A stretch of 64,000 nucleotides of DNA, from positions 930,001 to 994,000 of the forward strand of contig NZ_JAPKNJ010000001.1 in assembly GCF_026343945.1 (NCBI RefSeq), in the 5' to 3' direction. The DNA comes from Kaistia algarum (GTDB taxonomy: Bacteria; Pseudomonadota; Alphaproteobacteria; Rhizobiales; Kaistiaceae). The notes beneath the pieces are model-generated. The model worked only from the letters and a program-made list of their open reading frames with translations, searched no databases and had not been told where the DNA came from. Position 1 is the first letter of the stretch, and each line of letters opens with the position of its first letter. Made by a program: the position numbers and the translations under genes. Positions 8,789 to 18,076 of this stretch are shown here, piece after piece.

Positions 8789-9522
8789 GCGGCGGCCCTG
8801 CGCGTGCCGAGATAGGCCTCTATCACGCGCGGCTCGGCGATGACATCGCGCGGATTGCCGAGCGCCAGGACGCTGCCCTGGTTGAGCACGAGCAGGTGCT
8901 GCGACAGGCTCATCAGGAAGGTCAGCACATGCTCGATGAGAAGAATCGTGATGCCGCGCGCAGCAATGCGGCGGATCAGCTCGACCGAGAGCTCGATCTC
9001 GGGCTTGGTCAGGCTGGATGCCGGCTCGTCGAGCAGCAGCATGCGCGGGTCGGACGCGATGGCGGTGGCCAGCATCAGGATCTTGCGCTGGAAGACGGAG
9101 AGTTCGCCGGCGCGTCGTCCCCAATCCGGCTCGGTCAGCCCGACGAAGGCGAGCGCCTCCGCGCTGGCATCGCGCGCCTTGGCGCCGCTCCGCGCCTCAT
9201 TGGCATAGGTCGCGCCGATCTCGGCATTCTCGAAGACGGTGAGCTGGTCGAAGCAGGTTTCGCGCTGGAAGGTCCGCGCCAGGCCGCGCCGCGCGATCAC
9301 ATGGCCGGCGAGCCCCTGGATCTCGTTGCCGTCGAAGCGGACCTTGCCGCTGTCGGGGCCGAAGGGAATGCCGGTGATCGTGTTGAACAGCGTGCTCTTG
9401 CCGCTGCCATTGGGGCCGGCGATCCCGAAGATCTCGCCGGCCTCGACCTTGAAGGAGACGCCGTCGACAGCCTTCAGCGAACCGAAGGCCTTCGACACAT
9501 TCTCCACGTCCAGCAGGGCCAT
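8785..9522 (-). CDS. livG: ABC transporter ATP-binding protein LivG, degenerate signature motif
   Basis: 245-residue partner ATPase of LivF. Walker A GPNGSGKST (~37), Walker B MLLLDEPASSL (~167) and the H-loop LLIEHVLTFL (~202) are normal. The ABC signature is LSVFQ (~147) rather than LS-x-GQ, so the Gly that contacts the gamma-phosphate of the partner's ATP is Phe. With LivF intact, one composite ATP site would be standard and one weakened. The gene starts three bases after the substrate-binding protein stop (9526). Function as part of the importer is otherwise secure. Confidence 0.9.
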   Translation of the reverse strand: MALLDVENVSKAFGSLKAVDGVSFKVEAGEIFGIAGPNGSGKSTLFNTITGIPFGPDSGKVRFDGNEIQGLAGHVIARRGLARTFQRETCFDQLTVFENAEIGATYANEARSGAKARDASAEALAFVGLTEPDWGRRAGELSVFQRKILMLATAIASDPRMLLLDEPASSLTKPEIELSVELIRRIAARGITILLIEHVLTFLMSLSQHLLVLNQGSVLALGNPRDVIAEPRVIEAYLGTRRAAA

Positions 9523-9525
9523 GCC

Positions 9526-10776
9526 TCACTTCATCCAGGGCTGGGTCTGGTACGTTCCGGTCGCATATTTCTCGGGCGAGATGAGGATGCGCTTGCCGTC
9601 CTCGATCTGGAAGAAGGTGATCGGGATGAAGTCGTCGCCCTGCATGGCCAGATGGGTGGCGGGATCGAACTTCAGCCGACCAGCGGCGATCTGCTTGTCG
9701 CTCTCGCCGATCGCCGTCATGATCGCCTTGTGGTCGGACGGGTTGCCGACCTTCTTCAGCGCGTCGAAATAGAGATTGACCATCTCGTAAAGCGCGACAC
9801 CGTAAGTGCCGCTCTCGGTATTGTACTTCGCCTTGTATTTCGCGGCGACCTCATCGGCACGCGGGTTCTTCGGCGTCGTCAGAGCGCCACCGAGAAGGTT
9901 GTAGATGACGCCGTTCGAGTTCTGCTTGGTCAGCTCGACGAATTCGGGAACGCTCGGCGCATATTGCAGGAAGACCAGGCTCTTCGTCGGTTGCTCGAGG
10001 AACTGGTTGAGGAACGAGGCCGAGTTGCCAGGCAGATAGTCGGTATTGATCACGACGTCCGGCACATCCTGGCGAACCTTGGCCAGGATGGAGCGCCAGT
10101 CCGTAACTTCGCCGAACGGGACGAGCTCGTCGACAGAGATCGTCCAGCCCTTGTCCTTGAAGGTCTTCTTCATGCCTTCCGAAATCGTCTTCGAATAGGC
10201 ATTGTCCGACGAGATGATCGCAACCTTCTTGGTCGGCAGCTGCAGCTTGCCATCGGCGGCGAGTTTCTCGACGAAGGTGGTCACGTCGGTATTGTACGCG
10301 TCGAAGGACGGCGTCAGCGACCAGCAGCAGGAATATTTGGCCGGATCGGGCGCGATGATGTCCTTGGTCTGCTGCGAGGTGGCGGCCAGCATGTAAGGCA
10401 TTTCTGCCTCGGCCATGTTGTCGATCTCGAAATTGGTCAGGCTGGCATAGCCGGTCAGCATGAAATGCACGTCTGGATCGCCAAGCAGCCGCTCGACGGC
10501 GCTGGTGACGTTGCCGGCCGACTGATCCTTGACGTCACCGACGGCGATTTCAAAGGTGTGGCCATTGATGCCGCCCGCGGCATTCGCCTCGTCGATCGCG
10601 AGCTGCACGCCGCGCTGGAATTCCTGGCCGTCCGCGGCGGCGGGGCCGGTGAGCGGCGCAAGCAGGCCGATCTTCACGACATCCGCGAAGGCGGGGACGC
10701 CCGTCGCCAGGAGTGCCGCTACCGATGCGCCGAGAAGCGCGGACCGGAGAAATTTACCTGTTGATCTCGTCGTCAC
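9526..10776 (-). CDS. branched-chain amino acid-type substrate-binding protein (LivK family)
   Basis: 416-residue periplasmic receptor, first gene of the Liv-type unit. A Sec signal peptide is evident (MTTRSTGKFLRSALLGASV, then hydrophobic Ala/Leu core, cleavage near AFA-DVV ~32). The mature part opens with VKIGLLAPLTGPAAADG, the type I periplasmic-binding fold start seen in LivK/amide-binding AmiC/UrtA relatives. A Cys pair (KYSCCW ~153) is unusual in the family. The strong match is to the family; the ligand is likely the N-containing substrate handled by the enzymes at 2063-6172. Confidence 0.9.
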   Translation of the reverse strand: MTTRSTGKFLRSALLGASVAALLATGVPAFADVVKIGLLAPLTGPAAADGQEFQRGVQLAIDEANAAGGINGHTFEIAVGDVKDQSAGNVTSAVERLLGDPDVHFMLTGYASLTNFEIDNMAEAEMPYMLAATSQQTKDIIAPDPAKYSCCWSLTPSFDAYNTDVTTFVEKLAADGKLQLPTKKVAIISSDNAYSKTISEGMKKTFKDKGWTISVDELVPFGEVTDWRSILAKVRQDVPDVVINTDYLPGNSASFLNQFLEQPTKSLVFLQYAPSVPEFVELTKQNSNGVIYNLLGGALTTPKNPRADEVAAKYKAKYNTESGTYGVALYEMVNLYFDALKKVGNPSDHKAIMTAIGESDKQIAAGRLKFDPATHLAMQGDDFIPITFFQIEDGKRILISPEKYATGTYQTQPWMK

Positions 10777-10971
10777 GACGCGTTTCCCTTTTCCAGCCCC
10801 GCAGCTTCGCGGCAGGTTTGATGATTGACAATTTAGGCACAGCCACGTCAGCTTGAAAAGATACTTTCACTCCGGCAGGCATCGATTTGCCCAACGGATG
10901 GACGGAACGCCGTCCTGCTGCAATTCTGATCAAGACCGTCGCCAATCGATCGACGGCTCAAGGGGGGCGTG
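10777..10971. promoter_or_regulatory. divergent intergenic region between Liv importer and alpha/beta hydrolase
   Basis: 195 bases between two divergent starts. On the plus strand TTGACA occurs at 10825-10830 without a good -10 at 16-18 bases; on the minus strand a TTTTCA-N18-TAAATT pair (TAAATT is AATTTA at 10830-10835 on the plus strand) could drive the Liv genes. AGGGGGG at 10961-10967 is the ribosome-binding site of the hydrolase. No clear operator palindrome was found. Confidence 0.3.
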
Positions 10972-11787
10972 ATGAAGAAGTACGCATTGACGACGAGCCA
11001 CGGCGAAATCGGGATCCGCGAAAGCGAAGGCACCGGCATGCCGGTGTTGATGATCCATGGGAATTCGTCGACCGGCGAGGTGTTTCGCAACCAGCTCGAG
11101 GGACCGATCGGCGCGCATTACCGCCTGATCGCGGCGGACCTGCCGGGGCATGGCGATTCCGGCAACGCGATCGACCCGGACCGCAGCTATTCGATGCAGG
11201 GCTATGCCGACGTCCTGACCGAGGTGCTGGAGAAGCTCGGCATCGCCGATGCCGCCGTGTTCGGCTGGTCGCTCGGCGGGCATATCGCGCTGGAGATGAT
11301 CGAGCTCTATCCCGGCATGCGCGGCCTGATGATCACCGGCACGCCGCCGGTCGCTGGCGAAGACATGGGCAAGGGCTTCCGGCCGGGGCCGCATATGGAC
11401 CTGACCGGCAAGGAGCAGTTCACCGAGCAGGACGTCTTCGACTATGCCAGCGGTACCTGCGGCCTGCCCTACGACCCGATGCTGCATGCCGCCGTCGCCC
11501 GGACGGATGGACGCGCCCGCGCCATGATGATCGCCAAATTCGCGGCGAATACGGGTAAGAACCAGGCGGAGATCGTCGCCAGCGCCGACACGCCGCCGAT
11601 TGCTATCGTCAATGGGACGAACGAGCCCTATATCAATGTCGAGTTCGTCGACACGATCCCGGTCGGTAATCTCTGGGGCGGGCGCAAATTCCTGATCCCG
11701 GAATCCGGCCACGCTCCGTTCTGGGACGCGCCGGCAAGCTTCGACCCGATCTTCAAGCGCTTTCTCGACGATATCGCCGCCCGGTAG
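10972..11787 (+). CDS. alpha/beta hydrolase
   Basis: 271-residue serine hydrolase of the alpha/beta fold with no signal peptide, so cytoplasmic. Visible are the oxyanion region MIHGNSST (~26), nucleophile elbow FGWSLGGH (~103) and C-terminal catalytic His in PESGHAPFWD (~244). ATG 10972 is preferred over the adjoining GTG 10969 because the AGGGGGG ribosome-binding site ends at 10967. It is divergent from the Liv importer and may take part in the same pathway (ester or amide cleavage), but its substrate cannot be told. Confidence 0.82.
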   Translation: MKKYALTTSHGEIGIRESEGTGMPVLMIHGNSSTGEVFRNQLEGPIGAHYRLIAADLPGHGDSGNAIDPDRSYSMQGYADVLTEVLEKLGIADAAVFGWSLGGHIALEMIELYPGMRGLMITGTPPVAGEDMGKGFRPGPHMDLTGKEQFTEQDVFDYASGTCGLPYDPMLHAAVARTDGRARAMMIAKFAANTGKNQAEIVASADTPPIAIVNGTNEPYINVEFVDTIPVGNLWGGRKFLIPESGHAPFWDAPASFDPIFKRFLDDIAAR

Positions 11788-11905
11788 CGCGGCTTCTCGA
11801 CCGGCACGCGGGGCGTTTGCAGCGACTTGGCCTCTCGGCGCGCGAGACGTGCCGTGCTACGGCGGAGGACGCATCGCCGCGCGCCGCATACGGAGAAGAA
11901 ACCCC

Positions 11906-13399
11906 ATGACCGCCTATGCCTCGCTTGCCGGCCATTTCGGCCGCGTCGCCGCCATGGCCAATGCTATTGGCATTTTGCAGTGGGACAGCGACACGATGAT
12001 GCCGACGGGCGCCGCCGGTTCGCGGGCCGATAGCCTGGCGCTGCTCAGGGTGCTTCAGCACGAGATGGCCGTCGATCCGCGCATGAGCGACTGGCTGGCC
12101 GAGGCGGCGGAGGACGTTGCCCTTGGTCCGTGGGAACAGGCCAATCTGCGCGAGATACGGCGGGTATGGACCGTCCAGTCCGCCCTGCCCGCCGATCTGG
12201 TCGAGGCCTCCAGCAAGGCGATTTCCACCTGCGAGATGGCCTGGCGGCAGGCCCGCGCCGATGCCGATTTTGCCTCCCTACTGCCCAGCCTCAGCGAGGT
12301 CCTGAAGCTCCAGCGCGAGGCCGGCGCAGCCAAGGGCGAGAAGCTCGGCCTGTCCGCCTATGACGCGCTGCTGAACGACTACGAGCCCGGCGGTTCCTCG
12401 GCGAAGATCGACGCGCTCTTCGACGATCTGGCCGCCTTCCTGCCGGGATTCATCGAGGAAGCGCTCGCCGCCCAGGCCCGCAGGCCGACGCTGTCGGCCT
12501 TGGAAGGTCCGTTCCCGATCGAGGCGCAGCGCCAGCTCGGGCTGAAGATCATGACGGCGCTTGGCTATGATTTCGATCGCGGCCGGCTCGACATCTCGGC
12601 GCACCCCTTCTGCGGCGGCGCCGACAACGATGTGCGTATCACCACGCGCTATGACGAGGCCGATTTCAGCAAGGCGCTGATGGGCGTGATCCACGAGACC
12701 GGCCACGCGCTCTATGAGCAGGGCCGCCCCGCCGCCTATATGAACCAGCCGGTCGGGCAGGCGCGCAGCATGAGCGTGCATGAGAGCCAGTCGCTGATCA
12801 TGGAGATGCAGGCCTGCCGCAGCGCGGAGTTCCTCGCCTTCGCCGCGCCGCTGATGCGCGAGGCATTTGGGGGATCCGGGCCCGGCTGGGAGGCCGAGGC
12901 GCTGTGGCGGCGCTATACGCGGGTCGAGCGCGGCTTCATCCGTGTCGACGCCGATGAGGTGACCTATCCCGCTCATGTGATCCTGCGCTACCGGCTGGAA
13001 AAGGCGCTAATCGACGATGCCATGCCGCTTGGCGAGCTTCCCGCCGCCTGGAATGAGGGGTTGAAGGCGCTTCTCGGCATCACGCCGCCCGATGACCGGC
13101 TCGGCTGCCTGCAGGATATTCACTGGCCGAGCGGCGGCTGGGGATATTTTCCAACCTATACGCTGGGCGCCATGACCGCCGCCCAGCTCTTCGACGCCGC
13201 CTGCCGATCCGAGCCGGACACGCTGCCCGGCATTGCCCGTGGCGATTTCTCCCCGCTTGTCGGCTGGCTGCGCAGCCATATCCATGGCGAGGGTTCGCGC
13301 TACGAGACGGATGAATTGCTGACCCGCGCTACCGGCCGGCGGCTCGATGCCGGCATCTTCAAGGCGCACCTGGCAAGGCGTTATCTCGGCGCGGATTGA
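11906..13399 (+). CDS. M32 family metallocarboxypeptidase (carboxypeptidase Taq type)
   Basis: 497-residue zinc carboxypeptidase, close to the usual M32 length (~500). The zinc site HETGH is at ~266 within VIHETGHALYEQG, and the downstream Glu ligand region SVHESQSLIMEM (~290) is typical; the N-terminus LAGHFGRVAAMANAIGILQWDSDTMMP also matches the family. It releases C-terminal residues from peptides in the cytoplasm. Start at ATG 11906 is supported by GGAGAAG 7 bases upstream; the 19 extra upstream codons are Arg-rich and lack a ribosome-binding site. Housekeeping-like and not obviously tied to its neighbours. Confidence 0.92.
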   Translation: MTAYASLAGHFGRVAAMANAIGILQWDSDTMMPTGAAGSRADSLALLRVLQHEMAVDPRMSDWLAEAAEDVALGPWEQANLREIRRVWTVQSALPADLVEASSKAISTCEMAWRQARADADFASLLPSLSEVLKLQREAGAAKGEKLGLSAYDALLNDYEPGGSSAKIDALFDDLAAFLPGFIEEALAAQARRPTLSALEGPFPIEAQRQLGLKIMTALGYDFDRGRLDISAHPFCGGADNDVRITTRYDEADFSKALMGVIHETGHALYEQGRPAAYMNQPVGQARSMSVHESQSLIMEMQACRSAEFLAFAAPLMREAFGGSGPGWEAEALWRRYTRVERGFIRVDADEVTYPAHVILRYRLEKALIDDAMPLGELPAAWNEGLKALLGITPPDDRLGCLQDIHWPSGGWGYFPTYTLGAMTAAQLFDAACRSEPDTLPGIARGDFSPLVGWLRSHIHGEGSRYETDELLTRATGRRLDAGIFKAHLARRYLGAD

Positions 13400-13448
13400 C
13401 GGGTCGCGACAACAAAGGGGGGCGCCTCGTTGCCGGTGGATCCAGGGG

Positions 13449-14267
13449 TCAGTGATCCTCGATCAGCGCCGCCAGGCAATGAGCCGCCGCCGTGTCGGCG
13501 ACCCCGAGATCCCGGACACTGCTCATATGGTTTCGGCCGGCGAGATCGGACCGCGAGACAGCCACGCGCTGTCCGCGCAGCAGGCTGGAAAATGCATCGG
13601 CCTGCCGATGAAACGGCGCCGTCTCATCAGCGCCGACGAGAACGGAGACCGTTGTCGACCGGTCGTGCCTATGCGTCGCGGGCGAAAAGGCCGCGACCTC
13701 CGCATCGGTGATGCCGATTTCCTCGCGGAGGAAGGAGGATTGCAGCGGCTTCAATTCATAGAGCCCGCCGAGCAGCAGGGCGGCGCGAACGCCGGACGGC
13801 GTCTCCGCCTCGTTGAACAGGAAGGTTGCAAGGTGCGCGCCGGCTGAATGGCCGCTCACCGTCAGCCGGCCAGCGTCGCCGCCATGGTCGGCAATGTGGT
13901 CGATCACCCAGCGTTTCGCGCGCCGCGTCTGGTCGACTATCGTCTCCATCCGCACGGCAGGCATCAGCGCGTAGTCGACGATGACGGCGATCGCGCCGGC
14001 CTCGGTGACCGTCTCGGCGACATAGGAATAGTCGCGCTTCGAGAACATCCGCCAGTAGCCGCCATGGATGAAGATATGGACGGGAAGGAGCGCGCGCGGC
14101 CCTGACGGAAAGAACAGGTCCAGCGTCTCGGCAGGGTCCGCGCCATAGGCGATGTCCGCTTCCATCGGCAAGCTGGCGCGAGCGGCTGTGCTGCGCGCCT
14201 TTATGTCGGCGACGATGACGTCGAAATCGGCGACATGGTCGCGAATACGGAACGGATCTGTCGCCAC
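13449..14267 (-). CDS. alpha/beta hydrolase, kynurenine formamidase-like
   Basis: 272-residue hydrolase with the arylformamidase/carboxylesterase pattern: HGGYW oxyanion motif (~71) and nucleophile elbow SGHSAGAHL (~129), with a late acidic residue (LVGADETAPF ~215) and His (GRNHMSS ~247) completing a triad. It starts at GTG 14267, supported by GGAGGAG just upstream. It is the distal gene of the minus-strand dehydrogenase cluster, 14 bases after the aldehyde dehydrogenase stop. Tryptophan-pathway partners (kynurenine hydrolase, dioxygenase) are absent, so an ester or formamide in the local pathway is a better guess than N-formylkynurenine. Confidence 0.8.
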   Translation of the reverse strand: MATDPFRIRDHVADFDVIVADIKARSTAARASLPMEADIAYGADPAETLDLFFPSGPRALLPVHIFIHGGYWRMFSKRDYSYVAETVTEAGAIAVIVDYALMPAVRMETIVDQTRRAKRWVIDHIADHGGDAGRLTVSGHSAGAHLATFLFNEAETPSGVRAALLLGGLYELKPLQSSFLREEIGITDAEVAAFSPATHRHDRSTTVSVLVGADETAPFHRQADAFSSLLRGQRVAVSRSDLAGRNHMSSVRDLGVADTAAAHCLAALIEDH

Positions 14268-14281
14268 GGTTTCTCCTCCCT

Positions 14282-15769
14282 CTAGAAGTTCGCGGCGATG
14301 TATTTCGCCTCCATGAATTCGGCAATGCCGTGATGCTGGCCGCCCTCCCGGCCGAGCCCGCTCTGCTTGACGCCGCCGAACGGTGCCGCCGGGTCGGAGA
14401 CAAGGCCACGATTGAGCGCAATCATGCCAGCCTCGACTTGCGAGGCGACACGCATCCCGCGAGCAAGATCGCGAGTGAAAATATAGGCGGCAAGCCCATA
14501 TTCGGTATCGTTGGCGAGGGTGATCGCTTCGCTCTCCTCCTCGAAGCGATAGAGCGGCGCCACCGGTCCGAAGATCTCCTCATGTGCCATCTCCGCCTCG
14601 GCAGGCACATCGACAAGAACGGTGGGCGGATAGAAGAAGCCCTGCCGATCAGGCAAGGTCCCGCCACAGAGCAAGCGCGCGCCCCGCTCCGTCGCGTCTT
14701 TCACCAGCCGGTCGATCTTGGCGACGGCCTTTCGGGTGATCATCGGCCCGCATTCCGTCGCCACATCCGCTCCCTGGCCGACCTCCATGGCGGCCATGCG
14801 ACGGCTGAGCCCTTCGGCGAAGGCGTCATGGATCCCGGACTGGACATAAATCCGGTTGGCCGCGGTGCAGGCTTCGCCGGCATTGCGCATCTTGGCGACC
14901 ATGGCGCCGTCAAGCGCCGCCTCGAGATCGGCGTCGTCGAAGACCAGGAAGGGGGCATTGCCGCCCAGTTCCATCGAGCAGGAGATGACGTGCTTGGACG
15001 CCTCCGCCAGCAGCGCCCGGCCGACGCCGGTCGAGCCGGTGAAGGACAATTTGCGCACCCGCGGGTCGGCCAGCATCGCCGCCGTAAGCGGGCCGGGGCT
15101 GGTTGTGGTCAGCACATTGACGACGCCGGCGGGAACGCCGGCCTCCTCATAGAGCGCGGCCAGCGCATAGGCGGTGAGCGGCGTTTCGCTGGCCGGCTTC
15201 AGGATGACGGTGCAGCCGGCGGCCAGCGCGGGCGCGATCTTGCGGGTCGCCATCGCCGCCGGGAAGTTCCACGGCGTGATCAGCACGCAGATGCCGATCG
15301 GCTGATAGTCGACGACGATGCGGTTAGTGCCGGCCGGCGCAATGCCGAACTCGCCGGTGATGCGCACCGCCTCCTCGGCATTCCAGCGGAAGAACTCGGC
15401 GGCATAGGCAACCTCGCCGCGGGCATCGCGCAGCGCCTTACCGTTTTCCATAGAAATGAGCGTGGCCAGGATTTCCGAACGCTCGATCATCAGCTCGAAG
15501 CAGCGGCGGAGAATCTCGGAGCGCTTGCGCGGCGCCATGCTGCGCCAGCCTATCGCCGCCTTCGCAGCCGCTTCCACCGCCAAAGCCGCATCTTCCAGCG
15601 TCGCGTCGGGCACGGCGGCGAGGACCGCCTCGGTAGAGGGATCCGTCACATTGATCGTTCGGCCGCCGGCCGCCGGCCGCCAGGCGCCGTCGATATAGAG
15701 GCCACGCGAACAGGCGGCGAGGTCTGGCGAAATCGGCTGCGGATGGCTGGTCTGCTGAATAGCATTCAT
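14282..15769 (-). CDS. NAD(P)-dependent aldehyde dehydrogenase, succinate-semialdehyde dehydrogenase type
   Basis: 495-residue ALDH superfamily enzyme oxidising an aldehyde to an acid. Seen are the NAD-binding [10 protein letters not shown] (~157) and [12 protein letters not shown] (~238), the general-base Glu in MELGGNAP (~261) and the catalytic Cys in [14 protein letters not shown] (~295). The GEACTAANR context and overall length resemble GabD. Start ATG 15769 follows AGGA; an upstream in-frame extension to 15835 has no such site. Its neighbour is an iron alcohol dehydrogenase, giving the pair alcohol to aldehyde to acid, for example 4-hydroxybutyrate to succinate; that pathway assignment is inference. 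Confidence 0.88.
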   Translation of the reverse strand: MNAIQQTSHPQPISPDLAACSRGLYIDGAWRPAAGGRTINVTDPSTEAVLAAVPDATLEDAALAVEAAAKAAIGWRSMAPRKRSEILRRCFELMIERSEILATLISMENGKALRDARGEVAYAAEFFRWNAEEAVRITGEFGIAPAGTNRIVVDYQPIGICVLITPWNFPAAMATRKIAPALAAGCTVILKPASETPLTAYALAALYEEAGVPAGVVNVLTTTSPGPLTAAMLADPRVRKLSFTGSTGVGRALLAEASKHVISCSMELGGNAPFLVFDDADLEAALDGAMVAKMRNAGEACTAANRIYVQSGIHDAFAEGLSRRMAAMEVGQGADVATECGPMITRKAVAKIDRLVKDATERGARLLCGGTLPDRQGFFYPPTVLVDVPAEAEMAHEEIFGPVAPLYRFEEESEAITLANDTEYGLAAYIFTRDLARGMRVASQVEAGMIALNRGLVSDPAAPFGGVKQSGLGREGGQHHGIAEFMEAKYIAANF

Positions 15770-15788
15770 TGGATCGTTCCTGAATGGG

Positions 15789-17015
15789 TCACTGGGCCGA
15801 CGCGGCGAGATCGCCGTCATAAGCCGCCTGGACAAGGCGCCGCATGGCGGCGAGGTCGAGACTTCTGGGGTTGTTCTTGATCAGCCGGCCGATGCCGAGC
15901 GCCTGTTCGGCCGTCCAGTCGAGCTTGTCGGCAGCAAGGCCGAGACCGGCGAGCGTCGGGGTGATGCCGATCGCCGCGAACAGGCGACTGACTTCGGCGA
16001 TGGCGGCCTCAGCCATTTCTGTCTCGCTCCGCCCCGCATCGTCGAGGCCGAGCGCCTTCGCGATTGCCGCCATTTCCGGCGTTGCGGCGAAACGGTTGTA
16101 GTTCATGACATAGGGCAGCATGGTCGCGACCCCGAGGCCATGCGGCGTGTGTGTCAGCGCGCCGGCCGGATATTGCACGGCATGGGCCGCCGCGGTTCCG
16201 GCCGTACCGAAGGCGCAACCGGCGGCCAGCGCGCCCATCATGACGTCGGCGCGAGCCGACTCGTCGCTGCCGTCATGGAAGGCTCGTTCGAGACTGCGGC
16301 CGAGAAGCTGAATGGCCAGCAGCGCGAAGTGGTCGGTCAGCGCGCTCTTTCCGACGAAGACATGCTGTTGCGCCAAATCGGGGTCGGCAACACGTCGGGA
16401 CGCGGTAAAGGCCTCGATGGCATGGGTCAGCGCATCAGCACCGGCGATCGCGGTTAGTCCCCGTGGGCAGGTCATCGTCAACTCGGGATCGCAGATGGCG
16501 ACGGTGGCGATCAGATGCGGGCTCGAAATGCCGACCTTGAGCGTCCGGTCTGGATCCGAAATCACAGCGACGGGCGTCACCTCCGAGCCGGTGCCGGCCG
16601 TGGTCGGGACGGCGATGATCGGCAAGACCGGCCCCGGAACCTTGAACTCTCCGTAGTAGTCCTGCAGCGCGCCGCCATGAGACAGCAGCAAGGCGGTGCA
16701 CTTGGCCATATCGAGACAGCTGCCGCCGCCGACACCGATCACCATGTCCGGGCCAAAGCCTCTCGCCTCATCGGCGCAGACCGCCACCGTATCGCGAGGG
16801 ACATCCGGCTGGACGCGGTCGTGGACCAGCACCTCGATCCCAGCCGCTTCCAGAGCGGCGCGGATTTCGGCGAAAGCTCCGGTCTCGGCGAAGCGGCTGT
16901 CGGTGCAGATCAGAGCCCGCTTTCCAAGCCTCGCAGCTACAGCGGGGAGTGCATGGCGCTGCCCTTTACCGAACAGGATTTCGCGCGGAAGCCTCAGGGC
17001 GGCAAACAGGCTCAC
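15789..17015 (-). CDS. iron-containing alcohol dehydrogenase (possible 4-hydroxybutyrate dehydrogenase)
   Basis: 408-residue group III dehydrogenase with GGGSCLDMAK (~96) and PTTAGTGSEVTPVAVI (~138) nucleotide-binding motifs and the metal ligands in DALTHAIEAF (Asp/His ~194-198), THTPHGLG (His ~285) and a further late His-poor stretch. It is transcribed just upstream of the semialdehyde dehydrogenase, so it likely supplies that enzyme's aldehyde. The start codon overlaps the stop of the LDH2-family gene (17012-17015). Maleylacetate-reductase or lactaldehyde-reductase activity are alternatives. Confidence 0.87.
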   Translation of the reverse strand: MSLFAALRLPREILFGKGQRHALPAVAARLGKRALICTDSRFAETGAFAEIRAALEAAGIEVLVHDRVQPDVPRDTVAVCADEARGFGPDMVIGVGGGSCLDMAKCTALLLSHGGALQDYYGEFKVPGPVLPIIAVPTTAGTGSEVTPVAVISDPDRTLKVGISSPHLIATVAICDPELTMTCPRGLTAIAGADALTHAIEAFTASRRVADPDLAQQHVFVGKSALTDHFALLAIQLLGRSLERAFHDGSDESARADVMMGALAAGCAFGTAGTAAAHAVQYPAGALTHTPHGLGVATMLPYVMNYNRFAATPEMAAIAKALGLDDAGRSETEMAEAAIAEVSRLFAAIGITPTLAGLGLAADKLDWTAEQALGIGRLIKNNPRSLDLAAMRRLVQAAYDGDLAASAQ

Positions 17016-18046
17016 GATGATTGTCCTTCAAGAACGGGGGATGGAGAAAGCGATAGGCCGTTCAGTTCGGCCCAGAGGGCGGGATCGATATCGAAGCCTT
17101 CCCGCAGCGAGACTTCGCGCCGCCGCGTCGCACCGTCTCCCGGCACGCCTACGGGCTGATCGACCTCGGCAGGCGGCGATGCGCGGACGCGATCGAGATA
17201 ATCGGAAAGCCGGCCCGCAATCGTGGGCGCCGCCATCGCGTCGATGACGATCAGCAGGTCGCCCTTGTTGCAGACCGCTTCGGCATCGAGCGTGCCGCGA
17301 ATGTCCGGCGCCAGCGCCGAGCCGGCCAGCGCGGCAACCAGAAGTTCGATCGCGATGCCAAGACCATAGCCCTTGGCCTCCCCGAAGGGCGCGATTGAAC
17401 CTAGCTTGGCGCTCGCCGCATCGGTCGTCGGTCCGCCTTCGGCGTCGCGAGCCCAGCTCTCCGGAATCGGCCGACCGGTGGCGGCGTGATGATGGATCTT
17501 GCCCATGGAGACGATGCTGGTCGCCAGATCCAGCACCAGCGGGCGGCCGGCGGTCGGGACCGCGATGGCGATCGGATTGGTGCCGAGCATCGCCCGGGTT
17601 CCGCCAAAAGGATGGACCAGCGCCTCGCTGGAGGACATGGCGAGCCCGATCCGCCCATCCTTGGCGACGTGCTCGACATAGTGAGCCAGCATGCCGAGAT
17701 GATTATTGTTGCGGATCGCCGCCATGGCGATGCCGGAGACCGAAACCCGTTCTCTCAGGCGGTCCAGCGCGGCCATCGCCACAACCGGTCCGAGCCCCTT
17801 CTGCCCGTCGATTTCCAGCACGGCCTCCGAGCGCCAGCGCCCCTCGCCCTTCGTCGCAGGATCGATCAGGCCGCGCTCGATGCGGGCGAGAATGCGCGGC
17901 AGACGCTGCAGGCCATGCGAGGGATGGCCCTTCAATTCCGCCTCCACCAGCACACCCGCCTGACATTTAGCGTTTTCTGCCAAGGCGTTGCGCTGGATGA
18001 GAAGGCGGGTGGCCAGGGCCATCGCCGTCGTTTCGGTGATCTTCAC
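17012..18046 (-). CDS. LDH2/malate dehydrogenase family NAD(P)-dependent oxidoreductase
   Basis: 344-residue enzyme of the YlbC/MdlDH family (malate/L-lactate/ureidoglycolate/sulfolactate dehydrogenases), distinct from classical MDH. Family motifs: KGHPSHGLQRLPR with catalytic His (~40-50), NNNHLGMLAHYVE (~113) and the Gly-rich APFGEAKGYGLGI (~219). It is first in the four-gene minus-strand unit and faces the GntR gene across a 96-base divergent region carrying a perfect palindrome. It would oxidise a 2-hydroxy acid to a 2-oxo acid, consistent with neighbours that process hydroxy acids and aldehydes. Confidence 0.87.
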   Translation of the reverse strand: MKITETTAMALATRLLIQRNALAENAKCQAGVLVEAELKGHPSHGLQRLPRILARIERGLIDPATKGEGRWRSEAVLEIDGQKGLGPVVAMAALDRLRERVSVSGIAMAAIRNNNHLGMLAHYVEHVAKDGRIGLAMSSSEALVHPFGGTRAMLGTNPIAIAVPTAGRPLVLDLATSIVSMGKIHHHAATGRPIPESWARDAEGGPTTDAASAKLGSIAPFGEAKGYGLGIAIELLVAALAGSALAPDIRGTLDAEAVCNKGDLLIVIDAMAAPTIAGRLSDYLDRVRASPPAEVDQPVGVPGDGATRRREVSLREGFDIDPALWAELNGLSLSPSPVLEGQSS

Positions 18047-18064
18047 ATGCCGCCTCTATATCAA

Positions 18065-18076
18065 ATCCTATAGGAT
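18065..18076. promoter_or_regulatory. candidate GntR (FCD-type) operator palindrome
   Basis: ATCCTATAGGAT is a perfect 12-bp inverted repeat located in the 96 bases between the LDH2-family start (18046, minus) and the GntR start (18143, plus). A TATA-centred palindrome of this size is typical of sites bound by FadR/VanR-subfamily GntR proteins. Its position, 18 bases upstream of the minus-strand start, would block both directions. Confidence 0.55.
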
